Source: Bombus terrestris (Eukaryota > Arthropoda > Insecta > Hymenoptera > Apidae). From it: DNA of 64,000 bases. A model generated the notes under the pieces. That model did not search any database and had not been told where the DNA came from. It saw only the letters and a program-made list of their open reading frames with translations. The position numbers and the translations under genes are program-made. The DNA lies in NCBI RefSeq assembly GCF_910591885.1, contig NC_063275.1, forward strand, positions 14,496,501 to 14,560,500, in the 5' to 3' direction. Shown in pieces: positions 39,201 through 52,180 of the stretch; the first letter of the stretch is position 1, and each line of letters opens with the position of its first letter.

Positions 39201-41253
39201 ACACAATCGTATTTCGTTCTGAACATTTTATATTAATGGTAGGTAAATTTTTTTTAGAAACAAGCTTACAAGACCGTTCTTCGAGCTTTCACGTAACTCA
39301 TTCTGTACGTCGTATATTCTATTGGAATTAATTAACGGGTACACCAGGTGCGATACCTATTGGTCTCTGTACACGCGCACATGGAACAAGTGGACGCGAT
39401 GTAACCGCGTTCGTAGACCGCAACCACCGAAGAGGAACGATCTTTGAAGCGAGAGGAATGTAGAGCCGTACAAGACGCATGTATGGACAGACTTCGTGCA
39501 ATTGACCCGGGACGAATTAGTATCCTCTTCATCCGAAGAGGAACGCGTGCTTCAGCATAACCACGAAAATACAGCATCGCCCGAAACGCCACGGAATTAC
39601 GATGCAGCAGAAACGTTTTAACGTTAACATCGGCAATTAAACTTTTTAAGCGCTGCAACGAGTGGATGTTTCAACTTTTAGAGACAAGCAACAAAAGCAG
39701 CAGGTTGAAATCCTTTTTCAGGAGAACTGTTAAAACGTTCTGTAACAGATTTTTGTTACAGAGGATATTTCATTACTCGTTCGTAATAAACCCTATGTTA
39801 CAGTCCTTTTTAATGCTGGAACAACATATACGGTCGTTTGGACGATTTTTCTTTTTCCTTTGTGGTTATTTTGATGCTGTTAACTTTGATGCTGTTTAAC
39901 GTTTGATGACTTCCTGTACCTTTGATGAAATATCGTACGTAATCACTATGATCACGTGTTGAAGCTAATTTCCGTACAATGCAGTGTAACATGTGCAAAG
40001 GGAACATTTAAGATTTCTATATAATTGTTTAATCATTATTGTTTAAAATTATCAATCTTTATAGTTCGATTTTAAATTATCTCAAGTCTAGAAAATTGGC
40101 TATTCTTTATGTTTCTGTTGAGTATCCAATGATTTAATCGCCAGTCTTCAAAAAACAGTAATATCGATAGAAACAACACACAAAATATCGAATAAAATGA
40201 TACGTGGATAGAATAACCATTAATAGAATTCCAGATCAAAACTTCCATTGCTCTAGTACGAAGGATTCCATGGTGGAAGTATTTTTGCACAAATTTTACA
40301 CAAATACAGGAGCGAGTTTCAACAGCTCCTAGCAACAAATGTAGCAACGAGGATCCTTGTACAACAAAATCCTGTTAGGAGCGGCTAAGGCCGGTAACGA
40401 ATATCCCTCACTAGAAACCTGATTCCAATTTCGACGCAACTTCCTATCAAACTAGCGTCGTAGATCACGCAACAATGCTCGGCCACGGACACTCGATTAT
40501 ACCGCGCCACAGAAATCGCGAGCATTCAGCTGCTTTAACGCGGAATTAATTAAGAGATACGTTATCCCGGGTATCATTCATCGAGCCTCCACGGCCCGGA
40601 GCTAGTGCCAGCCAACTCGATGAAGCGACTGCTTCCGAGAAGGAACCGGTACCGCCTCGAAACAAGGCTCCGATGCACGGTTGCGTAGGTGCTTTGTCGT
40701 GTGAAAGACGCGTGTTCGCTTCCAGTCGAGATCGCGGCACAATGTGAATCTCTGGCCACGGTATTCTAGTTACAGGAAAGCCGGTAATACGTCGAGCCTC
40801 CTCGACCGAGCTCTAACCACGCAGCGTTTACATTGGTTCCGGGGAAATTACCCTAATTAGCCGCGCCAAGTCGACCTACGAGAAACGACTTCTGCGTTAG
40901 GGCGTGTCTACACTTGTGTAGATGTATGTATGCACAAGAATGGAATACATAGAACGCAATTAACATTACCGTACGTTGAACGAGCTGGCACACTCGACTC
41001 TTTTGTCATATCGTGTTCCGATGTTTTCTTCGATGATAAGGTTAGTACAGATGTATCCACGTAATGTAGTAGAGTAGCGAGTAATTTACTAACTTACCGT
41101 ATAGACACTAAAATTTAGTCGAGTAGTTTAGTGAAACTACCCACAAAAAATGGATGTTAATATATCAAATTTTAAAATTCCTCTTCTATAAAGAATAAGA
41201 TATATGACTTATATATGACTGACCATATTTTTTATCATTACATCTATAGCAGC
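33225..41253. other. Gene-free stretch with small repeats
   Basis: No firm gene. A CT-rich zone lies at 33932-34024. AATTAC and GTAATT form a dyad at 34202-34217. A GA run lies at 35589-35607. A direct repeat TTGTAAGNTTCTATA lies at 37076-37090 and 37101-37115. A perfect 12-base palindrome GGTGTCGACACC lies at 38371-38382. A tandem TTTGATGCTGTTAAC-type pair lies at 39870-39900. The blocks at 37780-38100 and 38400-39300 are AT-rich. A possible 28-codon first exon at 36521-36604 is discussed in the findings. Confidence 0.5.
39870..39900. repeat. Two-unit tandem repeat
   Basis: TTTGATGCTGTTAAC (39870-39884) is followed directly by TTTGATGCTGTTTAAC (39885-39900), with a further partial GTTTGATG after it. 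The only difference is one inserted T, which suggests a recent slippage-type duplication. Confidence 0.75.
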
Positions 41254-41659
41254 ACATGAGTCAACGGAAGATTTGAATCGGGAGAGATTCATATTATCGT
41301 GCCTTGGAATGCCAACGTTGTTTTGGTTTACTGGGTTCAAAGGTAAACGAACTTCGGACAAAATATTGTCGCCGTTATTTGTAATCGTCAACCGGAGTTA
41401 CATTTCAATTTTTTATAATAACACCCGTCGATACAAATAGACGAACGTGTTCTCTAGGACAGTCATTATAACGACACATATTGTCGAATAGTTAGTCGAA
41501 TAGCGAGCGTATAGTTGAACAGTAGCATTGAGCCAGCGACGATTACGACTGGCATACATTATCTTTGTAACTGTACTTAAAGTGATTTTAATATAATTGA
41601 CTATTACAATTTCATTACTCGTCTCTTTAACAAACCAACACGTTTAATAATCCACCTCA
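41254..41659 (+). repeat. Dispersed ~0.4-kb repeat, copy 1 (possible LTR remnant)
   Basis: About 406 bases align with 50868-51275 in the same orientation at roughly 88% identity by eye, with a few small indels. In both copies similarity stops at the same 3' edge (CACCTCA). The 5' edge is softer: a weak match may extend to about 41233. A segment from TG at 41380 to CA at 41659 has LTR-like terminal dinucleotides and AT-rich sequence. No primer-binding site, polypurine tract, target duplication or protein is evident, so the class is unknown. An LTR remnant with some adjoining internal sequence is the leading guess. Inside it, GTCGAATAGNNA repeats twice. Confidence 0.85.
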
Positions 41660-43227
41660 CATCTTTCGATTCTGTACAGACCTCCTAACGATATAATTAA
41701 GAATGTATAATACAGATATTACGTTAAATTGGGATGGTTTAACCAGTCTTTTTATTCAACTATGGCAAGACAGATTTAAAGTCAGATAATGGAGAGTTAA
41801 AGTATAAAAATCCTACTTTAGGGAAGCATTACCTCGTTCCTGTTGAACCCTGAATTCAGTAGGAACAATAGGTACTATTCCTAAGGCTTCTCTTTGTTTT
41901 CTTTTTTCTTCCTCCTTTTTACGCTTTTATCTTCTGTTCCATTGACCTTTCTTCACTTTCTTCTTTTGTTAATTATCGTTCAACTAGCCAGAGATCAGAG
42001 TCACGCATCAATCACGTAAAATTATCGATTCAGAGGTGGAACAATATCAAGCGAAGTTCTCTCATTCGGAAAAAGTTTCTCGATTAAAATGCTCGTTCCT
42101 CCTGTAGAGTTTCGTACGTAACGCGAAACGAGGAACAGACACCGGTGGTAAACGGCATTTGTGGGCAACTCCGATATCGGTGTAAATTTTTAACGAATTT
42201 AACATAACTTTATATGTTAGTTGCCCTGACTGGACGGCTCCCACGAGGAGTAACTCGTGCATTCTTTCGTACGCGAGAAAGTTGCGGCGGAAAATCGTTA
42301 TTCCCCGCTCGTAAACGGGATTCGTTGACGCGCTAATGGAATAAGAAAATACGCCCGCTACCAGGAATAATTAATTAACGCGATTAAAATTTTGCCTCGA
42401 TGCCCCGTGGTTGTCGCCCGCTCACGTAGCAATAACGCAACTTTTTATTTCGCCCATTCCACCCGCCGAGTTTTCTCTACGGCTCAATTTCCCTTCAGAA
42501 GCATCGTCGCTAACGACCAAGTAAAAATAAGATATACTTCGCCCGAAGTAACGAACTTCGTTACAGTAATTACGTTTACACTTGAGAAGTTCCTGTCCAA
42601 AGCTGAGGTGCCACGGATTCGAAGTCAAATCAAAGCAAAAACGTTTCGAGATATTTTCGCGTCTCATGTTTCTTATGCAATCTGTAATTATTTTTACACG
42701 TTATGTTACGGATGACGGACCTATTACATCAGGATTCAATCGTCCGGTCGCAAACTTTTCTTTACGAACTCTTGCTCATGCAACGCTATCCAACGTTATC
42801 CAACAAATTACGTAAATAAGTTCGAAGTTCCAATATTTAAACTTGCAAGTAAATTCTGACGTAAAACTACGAAAAATTAATGAAAATTCGAAGCTGTTTT
42901 ATCGTACTTTCGCCGGAAAGTAGGAAATTCTTAAAAGAAATATACCGGTTAGTCATACTAGGGTTAAAAACAGACCATTTGGTTCGGTATCCCGGGAACG
43001 ATCTCTCGTCGGTTCGTCTCGTGGTATCGAGCTAACCGGAGACGAGGGTGCAACGTGTGTATCCGTTTCTGCGAATCGCGCGCGTCGTCCAGAAGGAGCT
43101 CTGCTGTTTTCTTTTTTCAAAACAACCAACAAAACGATGCGACGCGAGCAGAGTGGAGGAGAAGAGCGAACGCAGGCCAGCAGCATCGTTCGAACGCAAG
43201 TTTAGTCTACGGCGGCGCACGGCCACC
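41660..43227. other. Gene-free stretch
   Basis: No gene is supported. The plus strand is pyrimidine-rich at about 41886-41970. Frames under 110 codons on both strands overlap one another. A TAATTAATTAACGC string lies near 42368, resembling the second block of the bipartite motif, but the first block is absent. Confidence 0.5.
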
Positions 43228-43464
43228 ATGTGTCCCCCATCGGAAAACATTCAGAAGAGGCACACTGACAACTTGTCAGCGCGGCGACCACGTTTGAGGG
43301 CCAACGAGACGTCAAGACGGTACACTGTAAACACAGGAAGCGATGACGACGTGGAAGCAGCCGTCCAGGAAGCAGTGACCTCTCATGATCGCTCATTCGC
43401 TCTTTTTCTCGTCGTTTATGCGCCATCCATGTGCCTCGTCGATCTTTGTGGACGTTCCACGTGA
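43228..43464 (+). CDS. Possible coding start or short protein, unidentified
   Basis: An ATG at 43228 sits in a strong context (GCCACCATG) and opens a 78-codon frame ending TGA at 43462-43464. The first 50 residues are hydrophilic and protein-like, with a mixed charged segment followed by acidic GSDDDVEAAVQEAV; the last 25 turn hydrophobic. No family is recognised. The frame also stays open upstream to 43048. A good splice donor is lacking; CCAC|GTGAAT just before the stop is only moderate. A competing minus-strand frame (43202-43546) is less protein-like. It could be a first coding exon, a short protein or chance. Confidence 0.15.
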   Translation: MCPPSENIQKRHTDNLSARRPRLRANETSRRYTVNTGSDDDVEAAVQEAVTSHDRSFALFLVVYAPSMCLVDLCGRST

Positions 43465-46400
43465 ATATACATATACCGTGAAATCCATGATAATTCACAT
43501 CTGTGCAGTTGTAGCAACCGTATGCGTATCTCGGAACACGTGACACGTTCCATGGTTTGTCGTTACGAATTTATTCGACGCGTTCCATTCCACTTACGGG
43601 GTGAAAAAAAAAGTCGAAGAAGAAAGAAAGATACGGATCGTTGGATGAGTTGAAGCTGGTCGTCGACGACATCGACATCGCCGGTCGCAGCCTAATTGTG
43701 GCTGACGTGGGTGCTGAAAGACGACATAGGAACGGACCGTGAGACTCGGCCGGTTGACACTCGATATCGTGTTTTGGATTCTAATGGCATTTACCGGCGT
43801 GTCAGATTGAACGTCGGCGAGCAACAGTTGGCGTAAGTTACGCGTGTGTTAACACGTTGTTGCTGAAAACACTATGCCCGTCCGGTGGTTTGTTTGTTCG
43901 TTCCCTGCCCGGTATATATTCCAGGGGGTCCCGTTCGATGTTTGCGCGCGCGTCGTTTTGCACCGTGGACCGTGGGGACGATTCTATTCCGATTATTTGT
44001 TTGCCAAATAGCTCGTTGGCTTGCGAAAAATTCCAACCGCGGCCATTTGGCTCGCGCGCAATCTCCAAACGGAAATTCTATAATCGCTCGTTTAACGCTT
44101 GCCGTACGTGCTCTCTACGTTCATTGAACGTTTTGCGTTCCACTGTGTCTCTCGTGGGTATCAGGATTCTTTTTTACAGTAATTTACGAAAATAATAATA
44201 TTAGAGAATCGACCAATTACTATCGTTGTAGTTGATAGGTTTTCTTTTTACACTTTTATGATTTTATGTCGAACAAGATAATCGAAAAACTTGGATCAGA
44301 ATTGAATTCTTAAGTTATTTTAACAATACGCACTCAGAATATCTTATTCGTTGCCTCTCTCTACAAAATATTATTTCACATTTTCCGCCAATTAGTTATT
44401 AAACACTGAATTTACCTTCTTCTCGAAAAACAACTGGACCCGACAGTACAGAATTTAAACCAGAGCACCTTGTGAATTCAAGTTTCATTAATTACATTTA
44501 ACATTACAGTACATAACAACAGTACAGTAATGACTTGTAACCAGTAACTCGTAAGATTTCACTAATACTATGATAGTTCGATCGTGCAAGAGAGATCAGG
44601 TTAATCGACCTGTAACTACAAAACGCCAACGTAACTCGGGTAACTATACAGTCGGGATGAAACAATAGACAAATATCGTCCCTCGTACGTTTCGACTGCC
44701 AACGCCTTTGACTCGATAAAATATGAGAGAAAGTATCGCGAAAGGATGTTCTCGCGCGGATTTTCATTGGAAACGCGCTCGTGCGCAGATGGCAATCTGA
44801 GATATACGCCGTATAACCCGTTATGCCCGACGCGATGAAACTTCACTGTGCACGAGCCTCCGCTACAATCTGCTACCCATCGTCTATTAAATCTCTATTA
44901 CACCCGCTGAAAATCTCCAACTGCAACATAACCGAGCTCTAGCATTTCGGTGTCAGGGGTCGCGCGATATTGCAACCTGACCTACGACCCCGCGCTTCCC
45001 ACGCAGTTATACCTGAACACACATTCGCCGTGTCTGTCATCACGGTTTCGTTATCGAACGCTTTCTCACGACCGATCGTTGTGTTCCGCCAGCCTCTCTT
45101 TCGACTTCGTGCTTTTTGATATGCACCGTGCTGCGAAAACACTCGGTATCGAGACTGCCGGCTTTCGATAAGAAATCACCGGCTGCAATTGAACGGGTAA
45201 GGCGTTCGTGTCGGTCGAGATGAAGTTTGGATAAAACTCGTAGTGGGCTGGAATCGCTGTACGTGTCTATTCGGATGTAAAGTATAGGGGATAAAGTTGT
45301 CGATGACTCGGGTAGATTGATTGAATTAAAGGTTTCCCGATTCTAATCGTTAACTAGCAGCGATTCTGCCGATCGAGAGTGTACGATGCAGTCTGTTTTG
45401 CCATCTTCATTTCCTTCTTTATTTGCCGCATCGTAGAATATAAATATTAAGTTACAGAGAGGTTGAATTGTCGTAGATGCTTTGTCAATGTCATTAGGAA
45501 TAATTACGAAAAAACACAGAAAATTCCCCTGTTGTTTAACTTGCCATTTCAATTATCGTGCAGAATAGGTCTAGTTATTTTTCGGAATTTCGTACAATCA
45601 ACAGTGAAACGGATCGTAACGATACCGTTCACATCGCCGTGTAATAAAAACTTTTGAAAATCGTATTTCAACTTGGTATCTTTGCAACCGTGGTAAAATA
45701 TCAAAAGTCACACAGCGGGTCGAAAAATATCGTTTACGCTATTCATCGATACATCGTTATCAAATAACACAAATAACGGAAAACGCGATATCATTTTACT
45801 GGAAATAATGGTTTCCTATCGTCGGTCGAGCGTGTGCCTACCATCGCAAAACCGCCTCGAATCGAAAGCATTTTCATGGTCAAAATTGCGACCTGGACAG
45901 AAGCGCGTCTTCTTGTCGGGAAATCAGATTGCTCGTAGAGCCATGGAAGGTTACGAATTTTCCACGGTACATCGATTCCTCCTGACAGCTTGTATCGCGT
46001 ACTTCGTCGATGTGCTCATCGATACGGTATTTTTCGCGAAAGGAAACGTGGGCGGATAAGCCTGGAAGTGGCGCAACCGGGTGTGATAGAGGCAATCAGA
46101 GAAGCCATTATATCGCTGTCACTGACTGAAGAGGGTAAACTCGCAGCACGGCAATATTACTTATAAGCCTTTTACTTCTGATTCTTAATACGTTATTACG
46201 AGAACGGTTTCACGTAACGGTGAGTTGCGTTACGTATCGGACGCGACGCAACCATCGATCCAACAGGGAGAGGCTTTCATGTAAATCGGCTAGCTGCTCG
46301 CATTGAGCGAAATACCGCGGCTAAACCGGCGAATAAAATATTCGAAAACTATTAGCGGCGATCAACGATCGGCCGGGGCCTTTCAGCCCGCGGAAAAAAT

Positions 46401-46899
46401 GTTTCCATTTGGACGGAACGAGTCACGGTCGGACGGGTTGGCTGGCCGTGTCTACGACGCACTGGCCCCGACCGATTTAAACATTCAACGAGGCTCGTAA
46501 TCAATGAAACATGCCTGTAAATTTGTTACGGCCGTGTACGGCCGACGATCGATAAGCTTTATTCCATGGCTTCAAATTTTGAACGACTTTGAATTATAGA
46601 AGTGACTTTCCTGGGACGTGAAAAATCTATCGAACGAACCTACAAATATACACGTAGCTGGATTGAAAAGAACATTTTGAGTCGATGTTTTATTATTCTC
46701 TTCGTGTGACAGTTTCTTTCGAACGTGCCTCTGAATTAATCGAAGTAGATCCATGCTGATCGGATGGCCGAAGGTCTAAGCTTTGTCGGCTGAAGATCGA
46801 TGTTTGAGCATTAATAGGTAACCGAGATCGAGCTTCGGCTCTCTGTATAATCGGAATGCCGCGGTCTAGAGGTCACAGTTCGCGGGGTCAGGTCGTCGC

Positions 46900-46917
46900 C
46901 AGGTGCAGCTGCAGGTA
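46900..46917. promoter_or_regulatory. Contiguous E-box trio
   Basis: CAGGTG, CAGCTG and CAGGTA follow each other with no gap. The first two are canonical CANNTG boxes bound by bHLH proteins, and CAGGTA/CAGGTG also fits zinc-finger repressors of the Snail/ZEB type. About 25 bases downstream, GGGCGC (46943-46948) and GCGCCC (46957-46962) form a hairpin. Regulatory function is inferred from motif identity only. Confidence 0.35.
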
Positions 46918-47541
46918 GACACAATCAGGGGGTGGGCTGTAAGGGCGCAAACGCGAGCGCCCCGTAGTCGAAACGGGAACTATCACAACTTAATATCGAT
47001 CCGGTAATTCTCGCGGCGCTCTGTGCCTCTCTCCTCCGGAGTTCCCTCGGTTTTCGAGCTCGCTCGTTCCCTTGGCCGGTCTCTTTTCCGCCGAGGTATC
47101 TATACGTTTTCTCCGCCGCTCCCTCGCTGCCTCTCTTTCTCCAGCGACTTGCACGGTCCGTTTCTCTCTTCCTCCCTCTATCGCTCTCGAGGCACCCGTC
47201 TTTCCGGCAATGGCCGGTTCCTCACTTTCAAACTCCCGACAACCGTGGTGGAGTCAATCGCAATCAATATGGCATCCTACTTATCTCCATGCCAGTGCTT
47301 TTCGACTCTATCTGTTCCATTCAGCCGTTCTTGCGGACCATGTTCGATACCCTGCCACAAACACGTCCTCCGAATCGCGGCTAAATCTCGCCAGGAACGA
47401 CGATGTTCTCCGCTTCCACTTGTCCTTCCTGACTCTCTATGGATCGACGATCATGGATCAAAGTTTCTCTTTTCTTCGTTTACCTTGTTGGAATTCGTTT
47501 GAAGGAAATTTTGATAGGATAAACGGACTCCTACAGTATAT

Positions 47542-47567
47542 TTTTCAACGTGGTTGAAAACACGTTG
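47542..47567. other. Overlapping inverted repeats
   Basis: TTTTCAAC (47542-47549) and GTTGAAAA (47553-47560) are complementary around GTG. CAACGTG (47546-47552) and CACGTTG (47561-47567) are complementary around eight bases. The two hairpins share sequence, so only one could form at a time. No gene or terminator context is seen. Confidence 0.6.
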
Positions 47568-48450
47568 CATAAAAAATTTTCTGCTTTCAAATTAGGGTTC
47601 GGTCGAACGGTTTAAATCACTGCATTATTCGAGTCTTTGATATGACAGTTTCAACGGTTGAATCTTTCCAAGGATACCGCTGAAACCACCGTCGCACCGG
47701 TTCGTTGCTCCGTTAAACTTGAGGAGTGCGAGCTTCCAGCGTGGAAAGGAAGCAGTTTCCAGGGCGACGTGAACTGCAAGTGCGCGACTCGAGAACTGGG
47801 TTGTCCGCGAACGACATCGTTCGTGGGGTCGTTCGAGCGAGAATACAACGAAACTTGGGCGAATTTTAGCCATGGCGCCGCATGAAAATACACAAGTCCG
47901 AGCGAAGATTTTGAGATAACATGGTTTTCTGTAGACGTAGTGGAGCATGGGTCGCTCGTAATTGTTTCGTGTCGCGGAAAATCTCGCGCGAACCAAAACC
48001 TGCGCCGTTTCGAAAGAAACTCTGCTCGTTACGTTCGAAATGGCGAACTTTCACCGCGCACCATATCGACGTTCCGTCGAACGATATATTAGCGAGTTTT
48101 CAAGCGACGCGTTTGGAGCAGAGCCAGCGGAAATCGGAGTCGTTCTCGCCGACACCGACGTCTGGTGGTTTTCGATCGAAATCTGGAGCGGCCTCGAGAC
48201 TCGAAATACGTGATTAGCGGTCAGACCGGGCACGGAATTTTATCGATCACGCTCGAGATAGGCACACGCACGGCCTCATACCTGGTACTCGCCTTTAGGC
48301 GCTCTGTGTAAACGCGGGTTTCCGGTTGACGACCGATAAAGCGCGGCTGATTCGGATTGCGTAGCGCGCCGCCGCACGCGCGTACACGCACCGCCTGGAA
48401 TGTTGATCGAACGCCGATAAATACCTGGCTACGGTGTACGCGGACACGAA

Positions 48451-48478
48451 CGGTGGCCGGTGGACGGTGGCCGGTGCC
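48451..48478. repeat. GC-rich two-unit tandem repeat
   Basis: Two adjacent 14-base units begin CGGTGGCCGGTG and differ only in their last two bases (GA or CC). They lie in a GC-rich patch with no supported gene. Confidence 0.7.
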
Positions 48479-50867
48479 TGGCCATTGGCGGCCTGAAATT
48501 TCCACCGGCCTGGCGAACTGTCCCGATCGATCGATGTCTCGTCGAATTTCGAGACATTCAATCGAGTAAAGGCATAATACGATATATTACCCAGTGATAA
48601 ATCGCGGCCTTCGGCATGTAGAATTTCTCGTTGCGAAACCAGTGTGTTTGCAAAACAAGATACGATTTAATTCCGTGCGTGACTTGGAGGAAAGCGAGCG
48701 ATTTTTGAAGACAGGATTTTAAATCGGATTTCAAATTATTTAAAGTCGAATGGGAGAATTATTACATCGGAGTATTTAGTCAGACAGGAAATTGTACTGA
48801 ATGTGCGATACTTTTAAAAGGAAGAATGCTTTTGTTTGTCTAACGTAGATTTTACTTTAGCAAAAAATCATCAGATGGTCTAAAACACGAAGAAAGTATT
48901 GGACAATTTGCAAAGAGAAATACAAATCTGTCGTCTACTTGATATGAATGTGCTACTTGATAAATATAGTACCCAAACATAATACACGGAATGCATAACT
49001 TTGCAAGCTGTATTTTATAATATCTGCACAATTTTCGAGTTCTCAACATTATCGTACGTAGGAAAGCTTTTACACGATCAAAATATGTCGATAGAATGTT
49101 GAGAATCTTAAATATTGACAAAAATATTGATCGTCTGAGCGCTCCTTTATACGTCGAAGTGACTCAGAAATTTCACATCGCGTAATAGGTGTTACGTTAC
49201 AAGTGCCAGTATTCGTCGAAGGAAAGCTCGATATACGGAAACGTAACACCGACTCACGTCTATCCAGCGTCCACGGACATGTTCTATCAATTACAACAAA
49301 ATTCTCCGCAACACGCACCCTTATCGCTAGAGGATTCGCGAAGGCGATGGATCACGGAAGATCAAGATATCTCCGCAGATTAGCAGCGGGAAACGCGAAA
49401 TAAATCAATTAGCCTGACACGTCTCGCCGCGACGTCTTTACTTGGTTTTGTTGAGTCTTCGAACGAATACACGTTCCTTTTTTCCCTTCCCTATCGTCGC
49501 TGGTCACCCCGCCTTAGTAATAAAAGCTACGACGAGATTTTCTTGTCAGTGAACGGCGTAAATAAACTTGCGAACAGCAATGTATATATACGTTGGGAGG
49601 AATGCTATTCTTTTTGTTTAGTCCGGTGAGCGTGCGCGAACGCCCGGAGATCGGCCGGACGTGTCGGGAGATAAAATGACGCGCGTCTGCATCGTCATCC
49701 GTGATAATGGCGGTGCAGACCGCGTTCGAGGAGGCGGGATGCCAGCCGCTCGTTTTCGCTGTCATTTCGTCGCGTTATTGTTTTGCCTACGCGGAGACGC
49801 GTCGAGACTTTGAAAAAAAAAGGGAGACACAGTTGGAGGAAGATAGTACCGGTACCGATCCTCTAATTCACGGCTTTGAGAGAACGGAATTCGCCGAGGT
49901 CGCACGCGATCGTTTAATAATTCAGCGGCTGCCTTTTCCCCTCCCTGGACTGCGAGCAGTTGGGAAAATGTGAAAATTTTGAGCACATTTTACCACATTT
50001 TACGACAGGTAATATTATTACCGTTATTGATGTTTGAATGACAGGACGAAGAAAGAAATTTCTCACGTTTTTCTAACGCTAAGTTAATTTGCACCTTGAC
50101 GTTTCACCGACAGAATAGCGAGAAATCAATATATAATGAAAAGATAGTTGAATCTGTCAATATTTTCATTGAAAGTAGCGCAATGGAAGTTTCGTATGTT
50201 CGGGCATGCACTTGTTCCAATCATTTACACAGAAGGATAGCATTAGATTTTAATTATAACGTTTTTTAATTGCTAAAACATTCTAACATTAGATAGGGTA
50301 ACGTTAAATTTTAATAGAAAAATCTGTTTTATTAAAATCCTCGAAAAGAATATACTTGTACCATATTTCCATTGGAACCTTCAAATAATAAAGGACATTT
50401 TACTTTTCTTGTTTATAAAAGACAGCTGAAGGTTTAAGACACTTGTATCTAATTCGAATTAGGATTATTTGCCCCTTCCCATTGTCGCTATTTATTCCCT
50501 ACAAAAGTACCTCCGATACGAAATAAAAGCAGTTCTTGAAAATTTGCCGCCAGCCAAACGTTTATCATTGAGCCTCGGCGGGGTGCACGAGCCCGAACCT
50601 GTAAACGGGGCTAGGTATACGTTGAGAATAAAAAGAAGGGTAATTACGGAACGCATATCCAGCTGTGTCCCCGAAACTCAACCTGAACCCGGTTTTGTAC
50701 GATTGGTAGGGGGTCGCCATACGCTCGCTAGTTGGCGAGTAAGTTGCCTTATGATTCCATTGAAACGTACATATATAAATAGCTTCTATGTGTACTATTT
50801 AAATCGAACGAATAAATTTTTTAATGAATTGAAAATCATGACATTATAGATAAAGTATAAACGCGGT

Positions 50868-51275
50868 ACATGAGTCAACGGAAGATTTGAATCGGGAGAG
50901 ACTCATATTATTGTGCCTTGGGATAACAACGTCATTTTGGTTTGCAAGGTTCAAAGGTAAACAAACTGCGGAGAAAATATTATCGCCGTTATTTGTAATC
51001 GTCAACCGGAGTTACATTTCAACTTTTTATAATAACACCGGACGATACAAATAGACAAACGTGCTCTGTAGGACAGTCATAGCGACACATATAGTCGAAT
51101 AATTAGTCGAATAGCAAACGTATAGTTGAATAATAGCATTGAGCCAGCGACGATTACGACTAGCATACATTATCTTTGTACTTGTACTTAATATGATTTT
51201 AATGTACACTGACTATTACAATTTTATCGCTCATCTTTTTAATAAACCAACCAACACGTTTAATAAATCACCTCA
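50868..51275 (+). repeat. Dispersed ~0.4-kb repeat, copy 2 (possible LTR remnant)
   Basis: This is the partner of 41254-41659, about 9.6 kb away in the same orientation. The 3' end coincides with the other copy at CACCTCA, after which the flanks diverge. A TG at 50994 and CA at 51274-51275 delimit about 282 bases, matching the possible LTR in copy 1. A three-base deletion and a four-base insertion separate the copies. No flanking target duplication is visible. The mariner remnant lies about 0.9 kb downstream, so this is the most transposon-rich part of the window. Confidence 0.85.
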
Positions 51276-52180
51276 GGATCAATCGACCATATCTGTCCGA
51301 GAAATTCTCTAGTCTTGTGGCACATCTATGTAAGTACATCGATAAAGTATGACTAACGTACTGCATTATTTTCGATTGAATTCCCGTTAAATAAACGTGC
51401 ATGTAGCTCGTTGCAGCACCTCTATGACCGAGCGATACGCATACTGCGTACGAATGAACTCCGACCGGTTCATTTGGAAACACTCTCCACGCAACTGATC
51501 GCGCGAAATATGTTTCTTTCACATTGTTTTTACGATACGCTCATACATCCATACCATTCTTAGACCAAAGCATTTCGGAATATAAATAAGCTGTGGCCTC
51601 TGAGCGACCTGTTTCTCGCCTCCATGTGATCTGTTAGCAAATAGTTCGATCCTGCTACTATTTAACGACAAATAGTTGTTCCTGAAGAGAGGAACGGATC
51701 AGTTTCGGTAGATCTAATACACGGCTTCCTTCTTGTTGTCTTCGTTGCCTTCCATTATGTATTGGATATTTTTTGGGATATTTACTCTGTCCGACCCTCG
51801 TTTCTGAAGGCAAGCTGAGGACAGAGAATGACTACTTTGTAATCGGAAACCATTGTGAAACGATCTCGTGTAAATGAAGATTAGATCGTGTACATAGCGA
51901 TAGTGTCGTTCCTCCGAATAGATACAGAAATAAGATCGTAAACGTACAACTTAATTTTTGATAAATAGAATAAATTGCGCAACGTTTTAAGCAGTTCAGT
52001 TTATCGAGTAGCGAAAGATAGATTGAATTTGAAATGATATCTTATTTTGATCGATTTATATCGCTGTCATTTATTATTTTATCATTTACTTATTAGAAGA
52101 AATAGTCACTTTTTCGTATTCCGAAGGATACAATGATGAAATGAATGTTTGTCTAGAACAAAGAAGAAAATTATCGTATA
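51276..52180. other. AT-rich gene-free gap between two mobile-element remnants
   Basis: No gene is supported. A TATAAATA string near 51584 has no plausible coding start behind it: the next ATG is followed directly by TGA. The right end gives the flanking TA of the mariner insertion at 52179-52180. Confidence 0.55.

Larger units (their letters stand above)
43465..50867. other. Gene-free stretch with dyad elements
   Basis: No gene is supported. Frames of up to 161 codons at 47023-47557, in two overlapping plus frames, are serine-, leucine- and proline-rich products of a pyrimidine-rich patch. Noted elements are an E-box trio and GC hairpin (46900-46962), overlapping dyads (47542-47567) and a CGGTGGCCGGTG tandem pair (48451-48478). 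AT-rich blocks lie at 44200-44500, 48700-49100 and 50000-50450. Confidence 0.5.

Noticed and set aside
47023..47557. Two overlapping frames of 159 and 161 codons
   Set aside because: Both are Ser/Leu/Pro-rich readings of the same pyrimidine-rich patch; neither shows a motif and they cannot both be real.
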